A DNA stretch of 64,000 bases from Teichococcus aestuarii (lineage in GTDB: Bacteria > Pseudomonadota > Alphaproteobacteria > Acetobacterales > Acetobacteraceae). The DNA is taken from contig NZ_PDOA01000001.1 in assembly GCF_003116135.1 (NCBI RefSeq), positions 124,001 through 188,000 on the forward strand, written 5' to 3'. Position numbers and translations under genes: made by a program. Below, piece by piece: positions 16,128 to 28,683 of this stretch. Under the pieces are notes generated by a model. The model worked only from the letters and a program-made list of their open reading frames with translations. It did no database searches and was not told where the DNA came from. Positions within the stretch are counted from its first letter, which is position 1; every line of letters begins with the position of its first letter.

Positions 16128-17909
16128 ATGCAGGTGACCGAGCTGGCAGCCGAGGGGCTGAAGCGGGCCTTTACCGTGGTGGTTCCGGCGGCTGATATCG
16201 CCGCGGCGCGCGATCAGCGTCTGGTCTCGCTGGCCAAGGAGATCCGCATGCCGGGCTTCCGCCCCGGCAAGATCCCGATGGGCGTGGTGAAGCAGCGCTA
16301 CGGCTCCGCCATCATGGGCGAGGTGCTGGAGGAGCAGGTGCAGTCGGTCACCAAGACGGTGATCGACGAGCGCGGCCTGCGCCCGGCCATGCAGCCCAAG
16401 ATCGAGCTGGTGAATTTCTCGGAGGGCGCCGACCTCGAGTTCAAGATCGAGCTGGAGCAGCTGCCCGAGATCCCGCTGCCCGATTTCTCGGCGATCAGCC
16501 TGGAGAAGCCGGTGGCCAAGGTGGGCGACGAGGACGTCACCAAGGCGCTGGAAGGCATCGCCTCCCGCAACCGCGCCATGGAGGATGTGGCCGAGTCCCG
16601 CCCCGCCGCCCAGGGCGACGTGGTGGTGACGGATTTTGTCGGGCGGCTGGTCGAGGGGAAGGAGCTGCTTTCGGGCGAGCCGGTGCAGAGCTGGAAGCTG
16701 ACCCACGCGGAAGGCAGCGGGAGCCTGGAGCCGGCGGAAGGTGGCGCCCAGGTCAAGCTTTCGGAGACCAAGGCGGCGCGCATCGTCTTCGCGGCCGGAC
16801 TGCCTGCCGAAGGCGGCGCTTCCTTGACGCTGTCCTTCCGCTGGAAGGCTGACGCCGCCCTGCCGGAGAGCGCCAAGTCGGTCGTGTTCTTCGAGCTGCA
16901 GGACGGCGGCACCGTCCTGCAGTCCGGCGAGACGCAGATCGCCAATCCTGGCCCGGCCGAGTCGCCCGTGACCGCGAGCTGGACCGTGCCGGCGGATGCC
17001 AAGGGCCAGTTGCGCGTCAGCGTGCGCATCGAGCTGGGTGGCAAGCAGGACGACACCATCCTGACCGTGACCCAGGCGAGCCTGCGCCAGGGTGGCGATG
17101 CGGCCGGGCTTTCCGAGCCCTTCCCCGGCGGCACGGGCACGGACATGCCGGTGGAGATCGGCGGCAGCGGGTTCATCCCCGGCTTCGCCGAGGGTCTGGA
17201 GGGCATCCAGGTGGGTGAGACCCGCCATGTGGACGTGACCTTCCCGGCCGAGTACGGCGCCGCCGAGCTGGCCGGCAAGCCGGCCCGCTTCGAGCTGACC
17301 GCCAAGAAGCTGCAGAAGCCGGTCGATGCCGCGCTGGACGACGAGTTCGCCAAGAAGCTCGGCCTGGCCAGCCTGGACGAGCTGAAGCAGCGCATCACCG
17401 AGACGCTGCAGGGCGAGTACGACCAGCTCTCCCGCCTCAACGTGAAGCGCAAGCTGCTCGACGCCCTCTCGGCCCAGGCCAGCTTCGAGGTGCCGCCCTC
17501 GATGGTGGAGGCCGAGTTCGCCCAGATCTGGCAGCGGGTCGAGGCCGACCTGAAGGCCGGGCAGCTGGACGAGGAGGACAAGGGCAAGGATGAGGAAGCG
17601 CTGAAGAGCGACTACCGCGCCATTGCCGAGCGCCGCATCCGCCTCGGGCTGCTGCTGTCCGAGATCGGCCGCAGCAACAACATCCAGGTGACGAACGAGG
17701 AGCTCTCGCGCGCCATGCGCACCGAGGCCCAGCGCTACCCGGGCCAGGAGCGGCAGGTGCTGGAGTTCTTCCAGAAGAACCCGCAGGCGATCGAGAATCT
17801 GCGCGCCCCGATCTTCGAGGAGAAGGTCGTCGACTTCATGCTCGAACTGGCCCAGGTCACCGAGAAGGAAGTGCCGGCGGGCGAGCTCTCGGCCGATCCG
17901 GCCGGCTGA
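16128..17909 (+). CDS. tig: Trigger factor with a large insertion in its PPIase domain
   Basis: Ribosome-bound folding chaperone, 593 residues, about 150 more than the usual 430-450. The N-terminal ribosome-binding domain carries the signature GFRPGKIP (residues 43-50). The FKBP-type prolyl isomerase domain begins VVVTDFVGRLVEGK (to residue 178) and resumes at EPFPGGTGTDMPVEIG (from 330), then SGFIPGFAEGLEG. The 151 residues between them are extra. The C-terminal helical chaperone domain follows and looks complete. ATG at 16128 gives the usual MQV start; an in-frame GTG at 16122 is better spaced from the AGGAG site (16111-16115) and may be the true start. First gene before clpP-clpX-lon, as in many proteobacteria. 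Confidence 0.95.
   Translation: MQVTELAAEGLKRAFTVVVPAADIAAARDQRLVSLAKEIRMPGFRPGKIPMGVVKQRYGSAIMGEVLEEQVQSVTKTVIDERGLRPAMQPKIELVNFSEGADLEFKIELEQLPEIPLPDFSAISLEKPVAKVGDEDVTKALEGIASRNRAMEDVAESRPAAQGDVVVTDFVGRLVEGKELLSGEPVQSWKLTHAEGSGSLEPAEGGAQVKLSETKAARIVFAAGLPAEGGASLTLSFRWKADAALPESAKSVVFFELQDGGTVLQSGETQIANPGPAESPVTASWTVPADAKGQLRVSVRIELGGKQDDTILTVTQASLRQGGDAAGLSEPFPGGTGTDMPVEIGGSGFIPGFAEGLEGIQVGETRHVDVTFPAEYGAAELAGKPARFELTAKKLQKPVDAALDDEFAKKLGLASLDELKQRITETLQGEYDQLSRLNVKRKLLDALSAQASFEVPPSMVEAEFAQIWQRVEADLKAGQLDEEDKGKDEEALKSDYRAIAERRIRLGLLLSEIGRSNNIQVTNEELSRAMRTEAQRYPGQERQVLEFFQKNPQAIENLRAPIFEEKVVDFMLELAQVTEKEVPAGELSADPAG
16662..17114 (+). other. Inserted beta-rich module inside the trigger factor PPIase domain
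   Basis: Codons 179-329 of tig have no counterpart in ordinary trigger factor. The segment reads as alternating strands, for example ASLTLSFRWKAD, KSVVFFELQDG, VTASWTVPAD, GQLRVSVRIELGG and DTILTVTQASLR, and it opens with a conserved-looking VQSWKL. This pattern suggests a jelly-roll or Ig-like beta sandwich of the kind seen in carbohydrate-binding modules. It has no Cys. The borders carry a near repeat, CTTTC-(GGG)-CGAGCC at 16668-16681 and CTTTC-CGAGCC at 17109-17119, in the same frame. Confidence 0.8.
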
Positions 17910-17935
17910 GCACCGCCTCAGGGCCAGGTGAGACC

Positions 17936-17970
17936 GCGGGCCGGGGGTGGATTTGCCGCTCCCGGCCCGC
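17936..17970 (+). terminator. GC-rich hairpin after tig
   Basis: A perfect ten-base stem (17936-17945 with 17961-17970) lies 27 bases after the tig stop. There is no T run, so it may slow polymerase or protect the 3' end rather than terminate fully. Confidence 0.45.
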
Positions 17971-17988
17971 TGCCATGTGCGCCGGCCC

Positions 17989-18020
17989 TCTTTCGCGCCG
18001 GCTCCGGCTGCCCCATGTTA
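17989..18020 (+). promoter_or_regulatory. Possible heat-shock (RpoH) promoter of clpP
   Basis: CCCCATGTTA at 18011-18020 matches the sigma-32 -10 element (CCCCATNT) well, but the expected -35 about 15 bases upstream is poor (around 17989-17995). clpP is a heat-shock gene in related bacteria. It would give a leader of about 100 bases. Confidence 0.3.
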
Positions 18021-18124
18021 ACCTGTGAAGCTTTAGGGTGACGGTGGCGGGCCGGTGCCGGGGCGCCGCGGGCAGGGGCCCGCGGGAGGGTTCCGGGGCA
18101 CCCGCTGCCGCGAGAGGATGCAAA

Positions 18125-18766
18125 ATGCGGGACCGCGATCCGGTCGAACTGTACAACAACCTCGTCCCGATGGTCATCGAGCAGACCGCCCGGGGCGAAC
18201 GGGCCTTCGACATCTATTCGCGCCTGCTGAAGGAGCGGATCATCTTCCTGACGGGTCCGGTCTACGACCAGATGTCGTCGCTGATCTGCGCCCAGCTGCT
18301 GTTCCTGGAGAGCGAGAATCCGAACAAGGATATCGCGTTCTACATCAACAGCCCGGGCGGCGTGGTCTCGGCCGGCCTCGCGATGTACGACACCATGCAG
18401 TACATCCGCAGCCCGGTCAGCACCGTCTGCCTCGGCATGGCCGCCTCGATGGGCAGCCTGCTGCTGACGGCCGGCGAGAAGGGCAAGCGATTCGCCCTCC
18501 CCAACAGCCGCATCATGGTGCACCAGCCCTCGGGCGGGGCGCAGGGGCAGGCCACGGACATCGAGATCCAGGCGCGTGAGATCCTGGCGCTGCGCAAGCG
18601 GCTGAACCAGATCTACGTGAAGCACACCGGCCAGCCGATCGAGGAGATCGAGCGCAAGCTCGAGCGCGACAGCTACATGTCGGCCGAGGAAGCGAAGGAG
18701 TTCGGGCTGATCGACCAGGTGGTCGAGGAGCGGCCCACGACCCCGGCGGAAGCGCCGAAGGGGTGA
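18125..18766 (+). CDS. clpP: ATP-dependent Clp protease proteolytic subunit
   Basis: A 213-residue serine peptidase that forms the tetradecameric barrel working with ClpX. Catalytic Ser108 lies in GMAASMGS and His133 in [10 protein letters not shown]; the handle region and [14 protein letters not shown] end are standard. The ATG at 18125 follows a GAGAGG site by about six bases and yields the normal start [15 protein letters not shown]; the longer open stretch upstream is not family-like. clpX follows after 157 bases. Confidence 0.97.
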   Translation: MRDRDPVELYNNLVPMVIEQTARGERAFDIYSRLLKERIIFLTGPVYDQMSSLICAQLLFLESENPNKDIAFYINSPGGVVSAGLAMYDTMQYIRSPVSTVCLGMAASMGSLLLTAGEKGKRFALPNSRIMVHQPSGGAQGQATDIEIQAREILALRKRLNQIYVKHTGQPIEEIERKLERDSYMSAEEAKEFGLIDQVVEERPTTPAEAPKG

Positions 18767-18923
18767 CATGGCACCGGGGCCGCACAGTCCCGGGGCAGAC
18801 CCGCAGGGCGGGGGTGGGAGCGGCGCGGGCCGCCCGCCCCTGTTCCAACTTCCCCCTGGATGACAGGGGGGCTACAGTCCCGCAAGATCGCCCGGCCCAA
18901 CGCCGGGGGGTCCAGGAGCGCGC

Positions 18924-20180
<1,257 letters not shown>

Positions 20181-20218
20181 GGTCGGCCCGGCCTGGAACG
20201 CGGGGCTGGCCTGCATGG

Positions 20219-20247
20219 CTTGCCCAGCGCACCGGCCGATCCCATCT
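20219..20247 (+). promoter_or_regulatory. Candidate RpoH-type promoter of lon
   Basis: CTTG (20219-20222) and CCCATCT (20241-20247) with 18 bases between resemble the alphaproteobacterial sigma-32 pattern CTTG-N17/18-CYTATNT. It lies in the 144-base clpX-lon gap, about 78 bases before the lon ATG. lon is a classical heat-shock gene. Confidence 0.45.
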
Positions 20248-20324
20248 CCTGGGAGAACCCCGTGGCGCGGGGCCGTGCCGAGAAGCGGGCGGGCCTGCGC
20301 CGACTGTCCTGAGTGAGGTCCCCT

Positions 20325-22742
<2,418 letters not shown>

Positions 22743-22750
22743 TTCGCTCT

Positions 22751-22820
22751 GGCGCGGCCTCCAGGCCGCGCCGGACAGGCTTCTGAACCCGGGGGAGGGA
22801 TACCTTCCCCGGGTTTTTTT
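22751..22820 (+). terminator. Tandem hairpin terminator after lon
   Basis: A perfect ten-base stem with two-base loop (22751-22772) is followed by a second GC hairpin (22788-22813) ending in seven T. This is a typical rho-independent terminator. Confidence 0.88.
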
Positions 22821-22915
22821 GTGGCTTCCAGGGGCATGGCGACGCTCGCGCCGTGACCGGGCTGCATCAGCCCCGGAAATTGGCCGCGGCCGGCCGGCTT
22901 GCCTTCAGCGCGGCG

Positions 22916-22945
22916 TTGACGGCGGAAAAATCGGCTGCCTAGTGT
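22916..22945 (+). promoter_or_regulatory. Candidate sigma-70 promoter of the HU gene
   Basis: TTGACG (22916-22921) and TAGTGT (22940-22945) are 18 bases apart, 60 bases before the HU start. The -35 is strong, the -10 weak, as is common in this GC-rich sequence. Confidence 0.45.
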
Positions 22946-23004
22946 CGCCGACGATACGGGCCGGCTTCCGTTGGCCCCGACCCCCCAGGGCGAGGATGAA
23001 CCAC

Positions 23005-23277
23005 GTGAACAAACAGGATCTCGTCGCGGTTGTCGCCGAGACGGGCGAGCTTTCCAAGGCCAAGGCCGGCGAGGTGCTCGACGCGGTGTTCGACGCGATC
23101 AGCCAGTCGCTGAAGGCGAAGCAGGAAGTCCGCCTGGTGGGCTTCGGCACGTTTTCCACCTCGCGCCGCAAGGCCGGCAAGGGGCGCAACCCGCGCACCG
23201 GCGAGGAGATCGAGATCGCCGCGTCCGTCACGGTGCGCTTCAAGGCCGGCAAGGCGCTGAAGGACGACCTGAACTGA
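23005..23277 (+). CDS. hup: DNA-binding protein HU
   Basis: A 90-residue nucleoid protein, the exact usual HU length when started at the GTG of 23005 (MNKQDLVAVVAE). GAGG lies nine bases upstream. An ATG at 22996 would add three residues (MNH) and overlaps that site. The family signature GFGTFSTSRRKAGKGRNPRT is present, as is the C-terminal FKAGKALKDDLN. Downstream of lon as in many proteobacteria. Confidence 0.94.
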   Translation: MNKQDLVAVVAETGELSKAKAGEVLDAVFDAISQSLKAKQEVRLVGFGTFSTSRRKAGKGRNPRTGEEIEIAASVTVRFKAGKALKDDLN

Positions 23278-23320
23278 GACTCCGCGCGTTCTCCGGCCGC
23301 GGTCTGGCCGGGGCAGGGCC

Positions 23321-23356
23321 GTGGGGCTGGCAGCGATGCCGGCCCCGTGTTGTTTT
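23321..23356 (+). terminator. Terminator after HU
   Basis: An eleven-base stem with three G-T pairs (23321-23331 with 23338-23348, loop AGCGAT) is followed by GTTGTTTT. Confidence 0.7.
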
Positions 23357-23404
23357 AAGGCTTGGCCAAGGGCGTGCGGGGAGGGTATCGCAGCCCTGCT
23401 GTGC

Positions 23405-23476
23405 GGGCACTTAGCTCAGCGGTAGAGCGCCTCGCTTACACCGAGGATGCCGGCGGTTCGAATCCGTCAGTGCCCA
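23405..23476 (+). tRNA. tRNA-Val (anticodon TAC)
   Basis: A 72-base tRNA: acceptor GGGCACT / AGTGCCC, anticodon stem CCTCG / CGAGG with loop CTTACAC (TAC at 23437-23439), T loop TTCGAAT, discriminator A. CCA is not encoded. Confidence 0.95.
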
Positions 23477-23552
23477 ATCCTGCGCAGGGCGGCCCAGCGG
23501 GAGCTGGTCAGTTCTGCATCAAATCAATCGGCGCTAATCTGCTTTTCGCCGA

Positions 23553-23581
23553 TTGACACAAACCGGGCGGCGCCGTATTTC
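23553..23581 (+). promoter_or_regulatory. Candidate promoter of tRNA-Asp
   Basis: A consensus -35 TTGACA (23553-23558) is 17 bases from TATTTC (23576-23581), placing the start about ten bases before the tRNA. A nine-base inverted repeat, 23525-23533 with 23547-23555, overlaps the -35. Confidence 0.55.
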
Positions 23582-23597
23582 CCGCCCCACGACGCAA

Positions 23598-23674
<77 letters not shown>

Positions 23675-23685
23675 GTCGCATCGGC

Positions 23686-23721
23686 AAAACGCCGCCCCGG
23701 GGAGATCCGGGGCGGCGTTTT
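23686..23721 (+). terminator. Terminator after tRNA-Asp
   Basis: A perfect fifteen-base stem beginning AAAACGCCGCC (23686-23700 with 23707-23721) with loop GGAGAT ends in TTTT. Works in either direction by sequence. Confidence 0.92.
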
Positions 23722-23840
23722 GGCTTGCGTCGCTTTCATTTTTCAATGTTCAGCAATGCCCTCCGGGCTATGGCGAAGCGTGCGTTGGGGGGGTAATGTC
23801 CGCCCAGCGTTGCGCTACGGCATGCCCCGTGGCGTGACTG

Positions 23841-23885
23841 GCCATGCGCTTCCCTGCGCATGGCACTGTTGGGCCGCAGGCCCGA
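23841..23885 (+). promoter_or_regulatory. Hairpins in the nuoA leader
   Basis: A perfect nine-base inverted repeat GCCATGCGC / GCGCATGGC (23841-23849 with 23856-23864) and a second short one, GGGCC / GGCCC (about 23873-23885), lie just before nuoA. They could be a leader RNA structure or an operator; no T run follows, so they are not terminators. Confidence 0.35.
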
Positions 23886-23899
23886 GGGACGGACGCATC

Positions 23900-24268
23900 A
23901 TGACCCAGCCCCTGCTGGCGAACTATTTCCCGATCCTGGTCTTCCTGGCCATTGCCGCGGGCATCGCCGTGGCGATGGTGGGCGGCAGCGTGCTGGCGGC
24001 CCGCCAGAAACCGTATGCGGAAAAAGTCTCCGCCTATGAGTGCGGCTTCGAGCCGTTCGACGACACGCGCCGGCGCTTCGATGTGCGATTCTACCTCGTC
24101 GCCATCCTGTTCATCATCTTCGACCTCGAAGTGGCCTTCCTGTTCCCCTGGGCGGTGGCGCTGGGCGACATCGGCTGGCTGGGTTTCCTCTCGATGATGG
24201 CGTTCCTGGGCGTGCTGACGGTGGGCTTCATCTACGAATGGCGCAAAGGCGCCCTGGACTGGGAGTGA
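23900..24268 (+). CDS. nuoA: NADH-quinone oxidoreductase subunit A
   Basis: A 122-residue membrane subunit of complex I with three helices. The conserved loop [21 protein letters not shown], with its quinone-site Cys, and the acidic [13 protein letters not shown] helix are present. The ATG at 23900 gives the standard start. First gene of nuoA-N; a seven-base gap precedes nuoB. Confidence 0.96.
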   Translation: MTQPLLANYFPILVFLAIAAGIAVAMVGGSVLAARQKPYAEKVSAYECGFEPFDDTRRRFDVRFYLVAILFIIFDLEVAFLFPWAVALGDIGWLGFLSMMAFLGVLTVGFIYEWRKGALDWE

Positions 24269-24275
24269 GCCGCCA

Positions 24276-24836
24276 ATGAGCGCGAGCAACCAAAGCGACC
24301 TGAGCTGGAACCGGCAGGGTCTGCCGCCGGGCCCCGAGCAGGACGCCGTCATCAAGGGCGTCACCGGCGAGATCGAGGATAAGGGCTTCGTCGTCGCCAA
24401 TATCGACAAGGTGGTGAACTGGGCGCGCACCGGCAGCCTGTGGCCGATGACCTTCGGCCTGGCCTGCTGCGCCGTGCCGATGATCCATGCCTACATGCCG
24501 CGCTACGACCTCGACCGCTTCGGCGTCATCCCGCGCGGCTCGCCGCGCCAGTCGGACGTGATGATCGTGGCCGGCACGCTGACCAACAAGATGGCCCCCG
24601 CGCTGCGCAAGGTCTATGACCAGATGGCCGAGCCGCGCTGGGTCATCTCCATGGGCAGCTGCGCCAATGGCGGCGGCTACTACCACTACAGCTACAGCGT
24701 CGTCCGCGGCTGCGACCGGATCGTGCCGGTGGACGTCTATGTGCCGGGCTGCCCGCCGACCGCCGAGGCGCTGGTCTATGGCGTGCTGCAGCTCCAGAAG
24801 AAGATCCGCCGGACGGGGAGCATCCTCCGTGGCTGA
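24276..24836 (+). CDS. nuoB: NADH-quinone oxidoreductase subunit B
   Basis: A 186-residue peripheral-arm subunit (PSST) holding cluster N2, the last iron-sulfur centre before quinone. Ligand motifs are [20 protein letters not shown] and [15 protein letters not shown]-started nuoC overlaps its end by eight bases. Confidence 0.97.
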   Translation: MSASNQSDLSWNRQGLPPGPEQDAVIKGVTGEIEDKGFVVANIDKVVNWARTGSLWPMTFGLACCAVPMIHAYMPRYDLDRFGVIPRGSPRQSDVMIVAGTLTNKMAPALRKVYDQMAEPRWVISMGSCANGGGYYHYSYSVVRGCDRIVPVDVYVPGCPPTAEALVYGVLQLQKKIRRTGSILRG

Positions 24837-25494
24837 CCAGACCGCGATCGAGACCGCCGAGGCGCCGCGCGCGCCGACGGCGAATGAGGCCCTGCTCGCC
24901 GCCGTGCTGGGCGCCATCCCCGAGGGGGCCGTGCTCGGCTCCCAGGTGGCGCGCGGCGCCGAGGTGGAAATCCGCGTGCGGCGCGAAGCCCTGCACGCCG
25001 TGCTGCAGATGCTGCGCGACGATCCGCGCTTCGCCTTCCAGCAGTGCATGGATATCTGCGGCGTCGACTGGCCTGGCCGGCCGGAGCGCTTCGAGGTGGT
25101 CTACAACCTCCTCTCGATGACCCACAATCACCGCATCCGCGTCATCACCACGACCGATGAAGCGACGCCCGTGCCCACCGTGGTCGACCTGTGGCCCTCC
25201 GCCACCTGGTTCGAGCGCGAGGCGTGGGACATGTACGGCATCGTCTTCGAGGGCCAGACCGACCTGCGCCGCATCCTCACCGATTACGGCTTCGAGGGGC
25301 ATCCGCTGCGCAAGGACTTCCCCCTGACCGGCTTCGTCGAGGTCCGCTACGACCCGGAGCGGCAGGCGGTGGTCTATGAGCCGGTGAAGCTGACGCAGGA
25401 TTTCCGCAACTTCGATTTCCTCTCGCCCTGGGAAGGCATGACGACGCTGCCCGGCGACGAGAAGGTGCATCTGAACCGGATCGGCCGCGAATGA
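24829..25494 (+). CDS. nuoC: NADH-quinone oxidoreductase subunit C
   Basis: A 221-residue 30-kDa subunit of the complex I connecting module. The signature [20 protein letters not shown] and the [19 protein letters not shown] stretch are intact. It starts with GTG at 24829, with GGGGAG eight bases upstream; no ATG is available in frame at a sensible place. The C-terminus ends just after a [12 protein letters not shown] motif. It overlaps nuoB and nuoD (ATGA). Confidence 0.96.
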   Translation: MADQTAIETAEAPRAPTANEALLAAVLGAIPEGAVLGSQVARGAEVEIRVRREALHAVLQMLRDDPRFAFQQCMDICGVDWPGRPERFEVVYNLLSMTHNHRIRVITTTDEATPVPTVVDLWPSATWFEREAWDMYGIVFEGQTDLRRILTDYGFEGHPLRKDFPLTGFVEVRYDPERQAVVYEPVKLTQDFRNFDFLSPWEGMTTLPGDEKVHLNRIGRE

Positions 25495-26708
25495 GCCTGA
25501 GCACCGAAGACACCCCGGCCGCCGGCGGCACCCGCACGGTCGAGATCGACAGCCACACCATCAATTTCGGCCCGCAGCATCCGGCGGCGCATGGCGTGCT
25601 GCGCCTGATCCTGGAGATGCAGGGCGAGGTGGTGGAGCGTGCCGACCCGCATATCGGCCTGCTGCACCGCGGCACCGAGAAGCTGATCGAGCACAAGACC
25701 TACCTCCAGGCGCTGCCCTATTTCGACCGCCTGGACTACGTGGCGCCGATGGCGCAGGAGCATTGCTTCGCCCTGGCCGTCGAGAAGCTTCTCGGCATCG
25801 AGGCGCCGATCCGCGCGCAGTATATCCGTGTGCTGTTCGCCGAGATCAGCCGCGTCCTGAACCACATCCTGAACATCACCACCTATGCGCTGGATGTGGG
25901 CGCGACGACGCCGAGCCTCTGGGGCTTCGAGCAGCGCGAGGTGCTGCTGGAGTTCTACGACGCCACCTCCGGCTCGCACTACCACGCCAACTACTTCCGC
26001 GCCGGCGGCGTGCTGAAGGACCTGCCGGCCGGGCTGACCGACCGCATCGCGGCCTGGGCGGAGCAGTTCCCGAAATTCGTCGACGACATCGAGCGCCTGC
26101 TGACGGGCAACCGCATCTTCAAGCAGCGCACCGTCGATATCGGCATCATGACGGCCGAGGAGGCGATGGAATGGGGCTTCTCCGGCCCCTGCATCCGCGC
26201 CTCGGGCTGCGCCTGGGATCTGCGCCGCAGCCAGCCCTACGACGTGTACGACCAGCTCGACTTCGAGATCCCGGTGGGCAGCCATGGCGATTGCTATGAG
26301 CGCTACCTGGTCCGCATCGCCGAGATGCGCGAGAGCCTGAAGATCATCAAGCAGTGCCTGGCGCAGATGCCCGGCGGCCCGGTCAAGATCCCGGACAGCA
26401 AGATCGTCTCGCCGCGGCGGGGTGAGATGAAGCGCTCGATGGAGGCGCTCATCCACCATTTCAAGCTCTACAGCGAGGGCTACCACGTGCCGGCGGGCTC
26501 CACCTACACGGCGGTCGAGGCGCCGAAGGGCGAGTTCGGCGTCTATCTGGTGGCTGACGGCACCAACCGCCCCTATCGCTGCAAGATCCGCGCCCCTGGC
26601 TTCGCGCATCTGCAGGCGATGGAGAAGCTGTCGAAGGGGCACATGCTGGCGGACGCCGTCTCCGTCATCGGCAGCCTGGATATCGTGTTCGGAGAGATCG
26701 ACCGGTGA
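25491..26708 (+). CDS. nuoD: NADH-quinone oxidoreductase subunit D
   Basis: A 405-residue 49-kDa subunit lining the quinone cavity with NuoB. Conserved features are [19 protein letters not shown], the quinone-contact His and Tyr regions ([22 protein letters not shown]) and the terminal [11 protein letters not shown]-like end. Separate from nuoC, unlike the E. coli NuoCD fusion. Overlaps both neighbours by four bases. Confidence 0.97.
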   Translation: MSLSTEDTPAAGGTRTVEIDSHTINFGPQHPAAHGVLRLILEMQGEVVERADPHIGLLHRGTEKLIEHKTYLQALPYFDRLDYVAPMAQEHCFALAVEKLLGIEAPIRAQYIRVLFAEISRVLNHILNITTYALDVGATTPSLWGFEQREVLLEFYDATSGSHYHANYFRAGGVLKDLPAGLTDRIAAWAEQFPKFVDDIERLLTGNRIFKQRTVDIGIMTAEEAMEWGFSGPCIRASGCAWDLRRSQPYDVYDQLDFEIPVGSHGDCYERYLVRIAEMRESLKIIKQCLAQMPGGPVKIPDSKIVSPRRGEMKRSMEALIHHFKLYSEGYHVPAGSTYTAVEAPKGEFGVYLVADGTNRPYRCKIRAPGFAHLQAMEKLSKGHMLADAVSVIGSLDIVFGEIDR

Positions 26709-27364
26709 GCGCCCCGCATTCCCCCCACCACGAGGAGCCGGCGAGCTTCGCCTTCGACGCCGAGAGCGAGGCGCAGATCGAGAAGATCCTGAAGCGCTAT
26801 CCGGAAGGCAAGCAGGCCAGCGGCGTCATTCCGCTGCTCTACGTCGCGCAGAAGCAGATGGGGCGCGCCACCGGCAGCGCCTGGGTGCCGCGCGTGGCGA
26901 TGGACACGATCGCGGAGCGCCTCGGCATGGCGCCGATCCGCGTCTACGAGGTCGCCACCTTCTACTTCATGTTCAACACCAAGCCGATCGGCCGGTTTCA
27001 CCTGCAGGTCTGCGGCACGACGCCCTGCTGGCTGCGTGGCTCGGACGAGGTTCTCCGGGCTTGCAAGGATGCCGGCCACCTCAAGGGCTATGGCGACACC
27101 AGCGAGGACGGTTTGTTCACCATGACCGAGGTGGAATGCCTCGGTGGCTGCGTGAACGCGCCGATCCTGCAGGTGGATGACGACTACTACGAGGACATGG
27201 ACTACGAGAGCACGGTGAAGCTGCTCGAGGCGCTGAAGCGCGGCGAGCGGCCGAAGCCGGGCAGCATGCAGGGCCGCCAGGGCAGCGCGCCAATCGGCGG
27301 GCCGGAGACGGTGCTGGATATTCCCATGCGGCATGCGGCCCCCGGCCGCGCGGGGGAGGAGTGA
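26705..27364 (+). CDS. nuoE: NADH-quinone oxidoreductase subunit E
   Basis: A 219-residue 24-kDa subunit of the NADH dehydrogenase module with a thioredoxin-like [2Fe-2S] cluster N1a. Ligand segments are VCGTTPCW and [11 protein letters not shown]. It starts with GTG at 26705, overlapping the nuoD stop. The C-terminal tail of about 45 residues after the [12 protein letters not shown] helix is low in conservation. Confidence 0.96.
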   Translation: MSAPHSPHHEEPASFAFDAESEAQIEKILKRYPEGKQASGVIPLLYVAQKQMGRATGSAWVPRVAMDTIAERLGMAPIRVYEVATFYFMFNTKPIGRFHLQVCGTTPCWLRGSDEVLRACKDAGHLKGYGDTSEDGLFTMTEVECLGGCVNAPILQVDDDYYEDMDYESTVKLLEALKRGERPKPGSMQGRQGSAPIGGPETVLDIPMRHAAPGRAGEE

Positions 27365-27368
27365 GACC

Positions 27369-28679
27369 ATGGCGCTGAGCGACAAGGACCGCATCTTCAC
27401 CAACCTCTACGGCCTGCATCCGTGGAACCTGAAGGATGCGCAGCGGCGCGGCAGCTGGGACGGCACCGCCGCCATCATCGCCAAGGGGCGGGACTGGATC
27501 ATCGAGGAGATGAAGCAGTCCGGCCTGCGCGGCCGTGGCGGCGCGGGCTTCCCGACCGGCATGAAGTGGAGCTTCATGCCGAAGTCGAACCCGGATGGGC
27601 GCCCCTCCTACCTCGTCGTCAATGGCGACGAGTCGGAGCCGGGCACCTGCAAGGACCGCGACATCATCCGCAACGATCCGCACCTGCTGATCGAAGGCTG
27701 CCTCTATGCCGGCGTCGCCATGGGCGCGCATGCCGGCTACATCTACGTGCGCGGCGAGTACTACAACGAGATCCAGGTCCTCCAGGCGGCGATCGACGAG
27801 GCGTATGAGGCCGGGCTGCTCGGCCCCAACGCCGCGGGCAGCGGCTGGGATTTCGACCTCTACGTGCACCGCGGCGCCGGCGCCTATATCTGCGGCGAGG
27901 AGACGGCGCTGATCGAGAGCCTCGAGGGCAAGAAGGGCATGCCGCGGCTGAAGCCGCCATTCCCCGCCGCCGTCGGCCTCTATGGCTGCCCGACCACGGT
28001 CAACAACGTCGAGACCATCGCGGTGGTGCCCGCCATCCTGAAGCGCGGCGCAAGCTGGTTCTCCAGCTTCGGCCGCCCGAAGAATGTGGGAACAAAAATC
28101 TTCTGCATCCAGGGCCATGTGAACAAGCCCTGCAATGTGGAAGCCGAGATGAGCATCCCGATGCGGGAGCTGATCGAGCGCTATGCCGGCGGCGTGCGCG
28201 GGGGGTGGGACAACCTCCTGGCCGTCATCCCCGGCGGCTCCTCGACGCCGCTGCTGCCCAAGCACATCTGCGACGACGTGCTGATGGATTTCGACGCGCT
28301 GCGCGAGCACAAGTCGGGCCTCGGCACGGCGGGCGTGATCGTGATGGACAAGTCCACCGACATCATCAAGGCGATCGCCCGCCTCGCGCAGTTCTACAAG
28401 CATGAGAGCTGCGGCCAGTGCACCCCCTGCCGCGAGGGCATGGGCTGGCAGAAGCGCCTGATGGACCGCATGGTCGAGGGCCGCGCCGAGATCGCCGAGA
28501 TCGACGTGCTGGAGAGCGTGACCCGCCAGATCGAGGGCCACACCATCTGCGCGCTGGCCGATGGCGGCGTCTGGCCGGTGCAGGGGCTGATCCGCCACTT
28601 CCGCCCGCTGATGGAAGAGCGCATCCGGGAATACCACGCCAAAAAGAGCGGCGGCGCCATGCCGCTGGCCGCGGAGTAA
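27369..28679 (+). CDS. nuoF: NADH-quinone oxidoreductase subunit F
   Basis: A 436-residue 51-kDa subunit binding NADH, FMN and cluster N3. Seen are the NADH-binding [16 protein letters not shown], the FMN segment [17 protein letters not shown], the [18 protein letters not shown] block and the [4Fe-4S] ligands in [12 protein letters not shown]. The ATG at 27369 is preceded by a weak GAG; an earlier in-frame start would only add a non-homologous dozen residues. Confidence 0.97.
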   Translation: MALSDKDRIFTNLYGLHPWNLKDAQRRGSWDGTAAIIAKGRDWIIEEMKQSGLRGRGGAGFPTGMKWSFMPKSNPDGRPSYLVVNGDESEPGTCKDRDIIRNDPHLLIEGCLYAGVAMGAHAGYIYVRGEYYNEIQVLQAAIDEAYEAGLLGPNAAGSGWDFDLYVHRGAGAYICGEETALIESLEGKKGMPRLKPPFPAAVGLYGCPTTVNNVETIAVVPAILKRGASWFSSFGRPKNVGTKIFCIQGHVNKPCNVEAEMSIPMRELIERYAGGVRGGWDNLLAVIPGGSSTPLLPKHICDDVLMDFDALREHKSGLGTAGVIVMDKSTDIIKAIARLAQFYKHESCGQCTPCREGMGWQKRLMDRMVEGRAEIAEIDVLESVTRQIEGHTICALADGGVWPVQGLIRHFRPLMEERIREYHAKKSGGAMPLAAE

Positions 28680-28683
28680 GACC

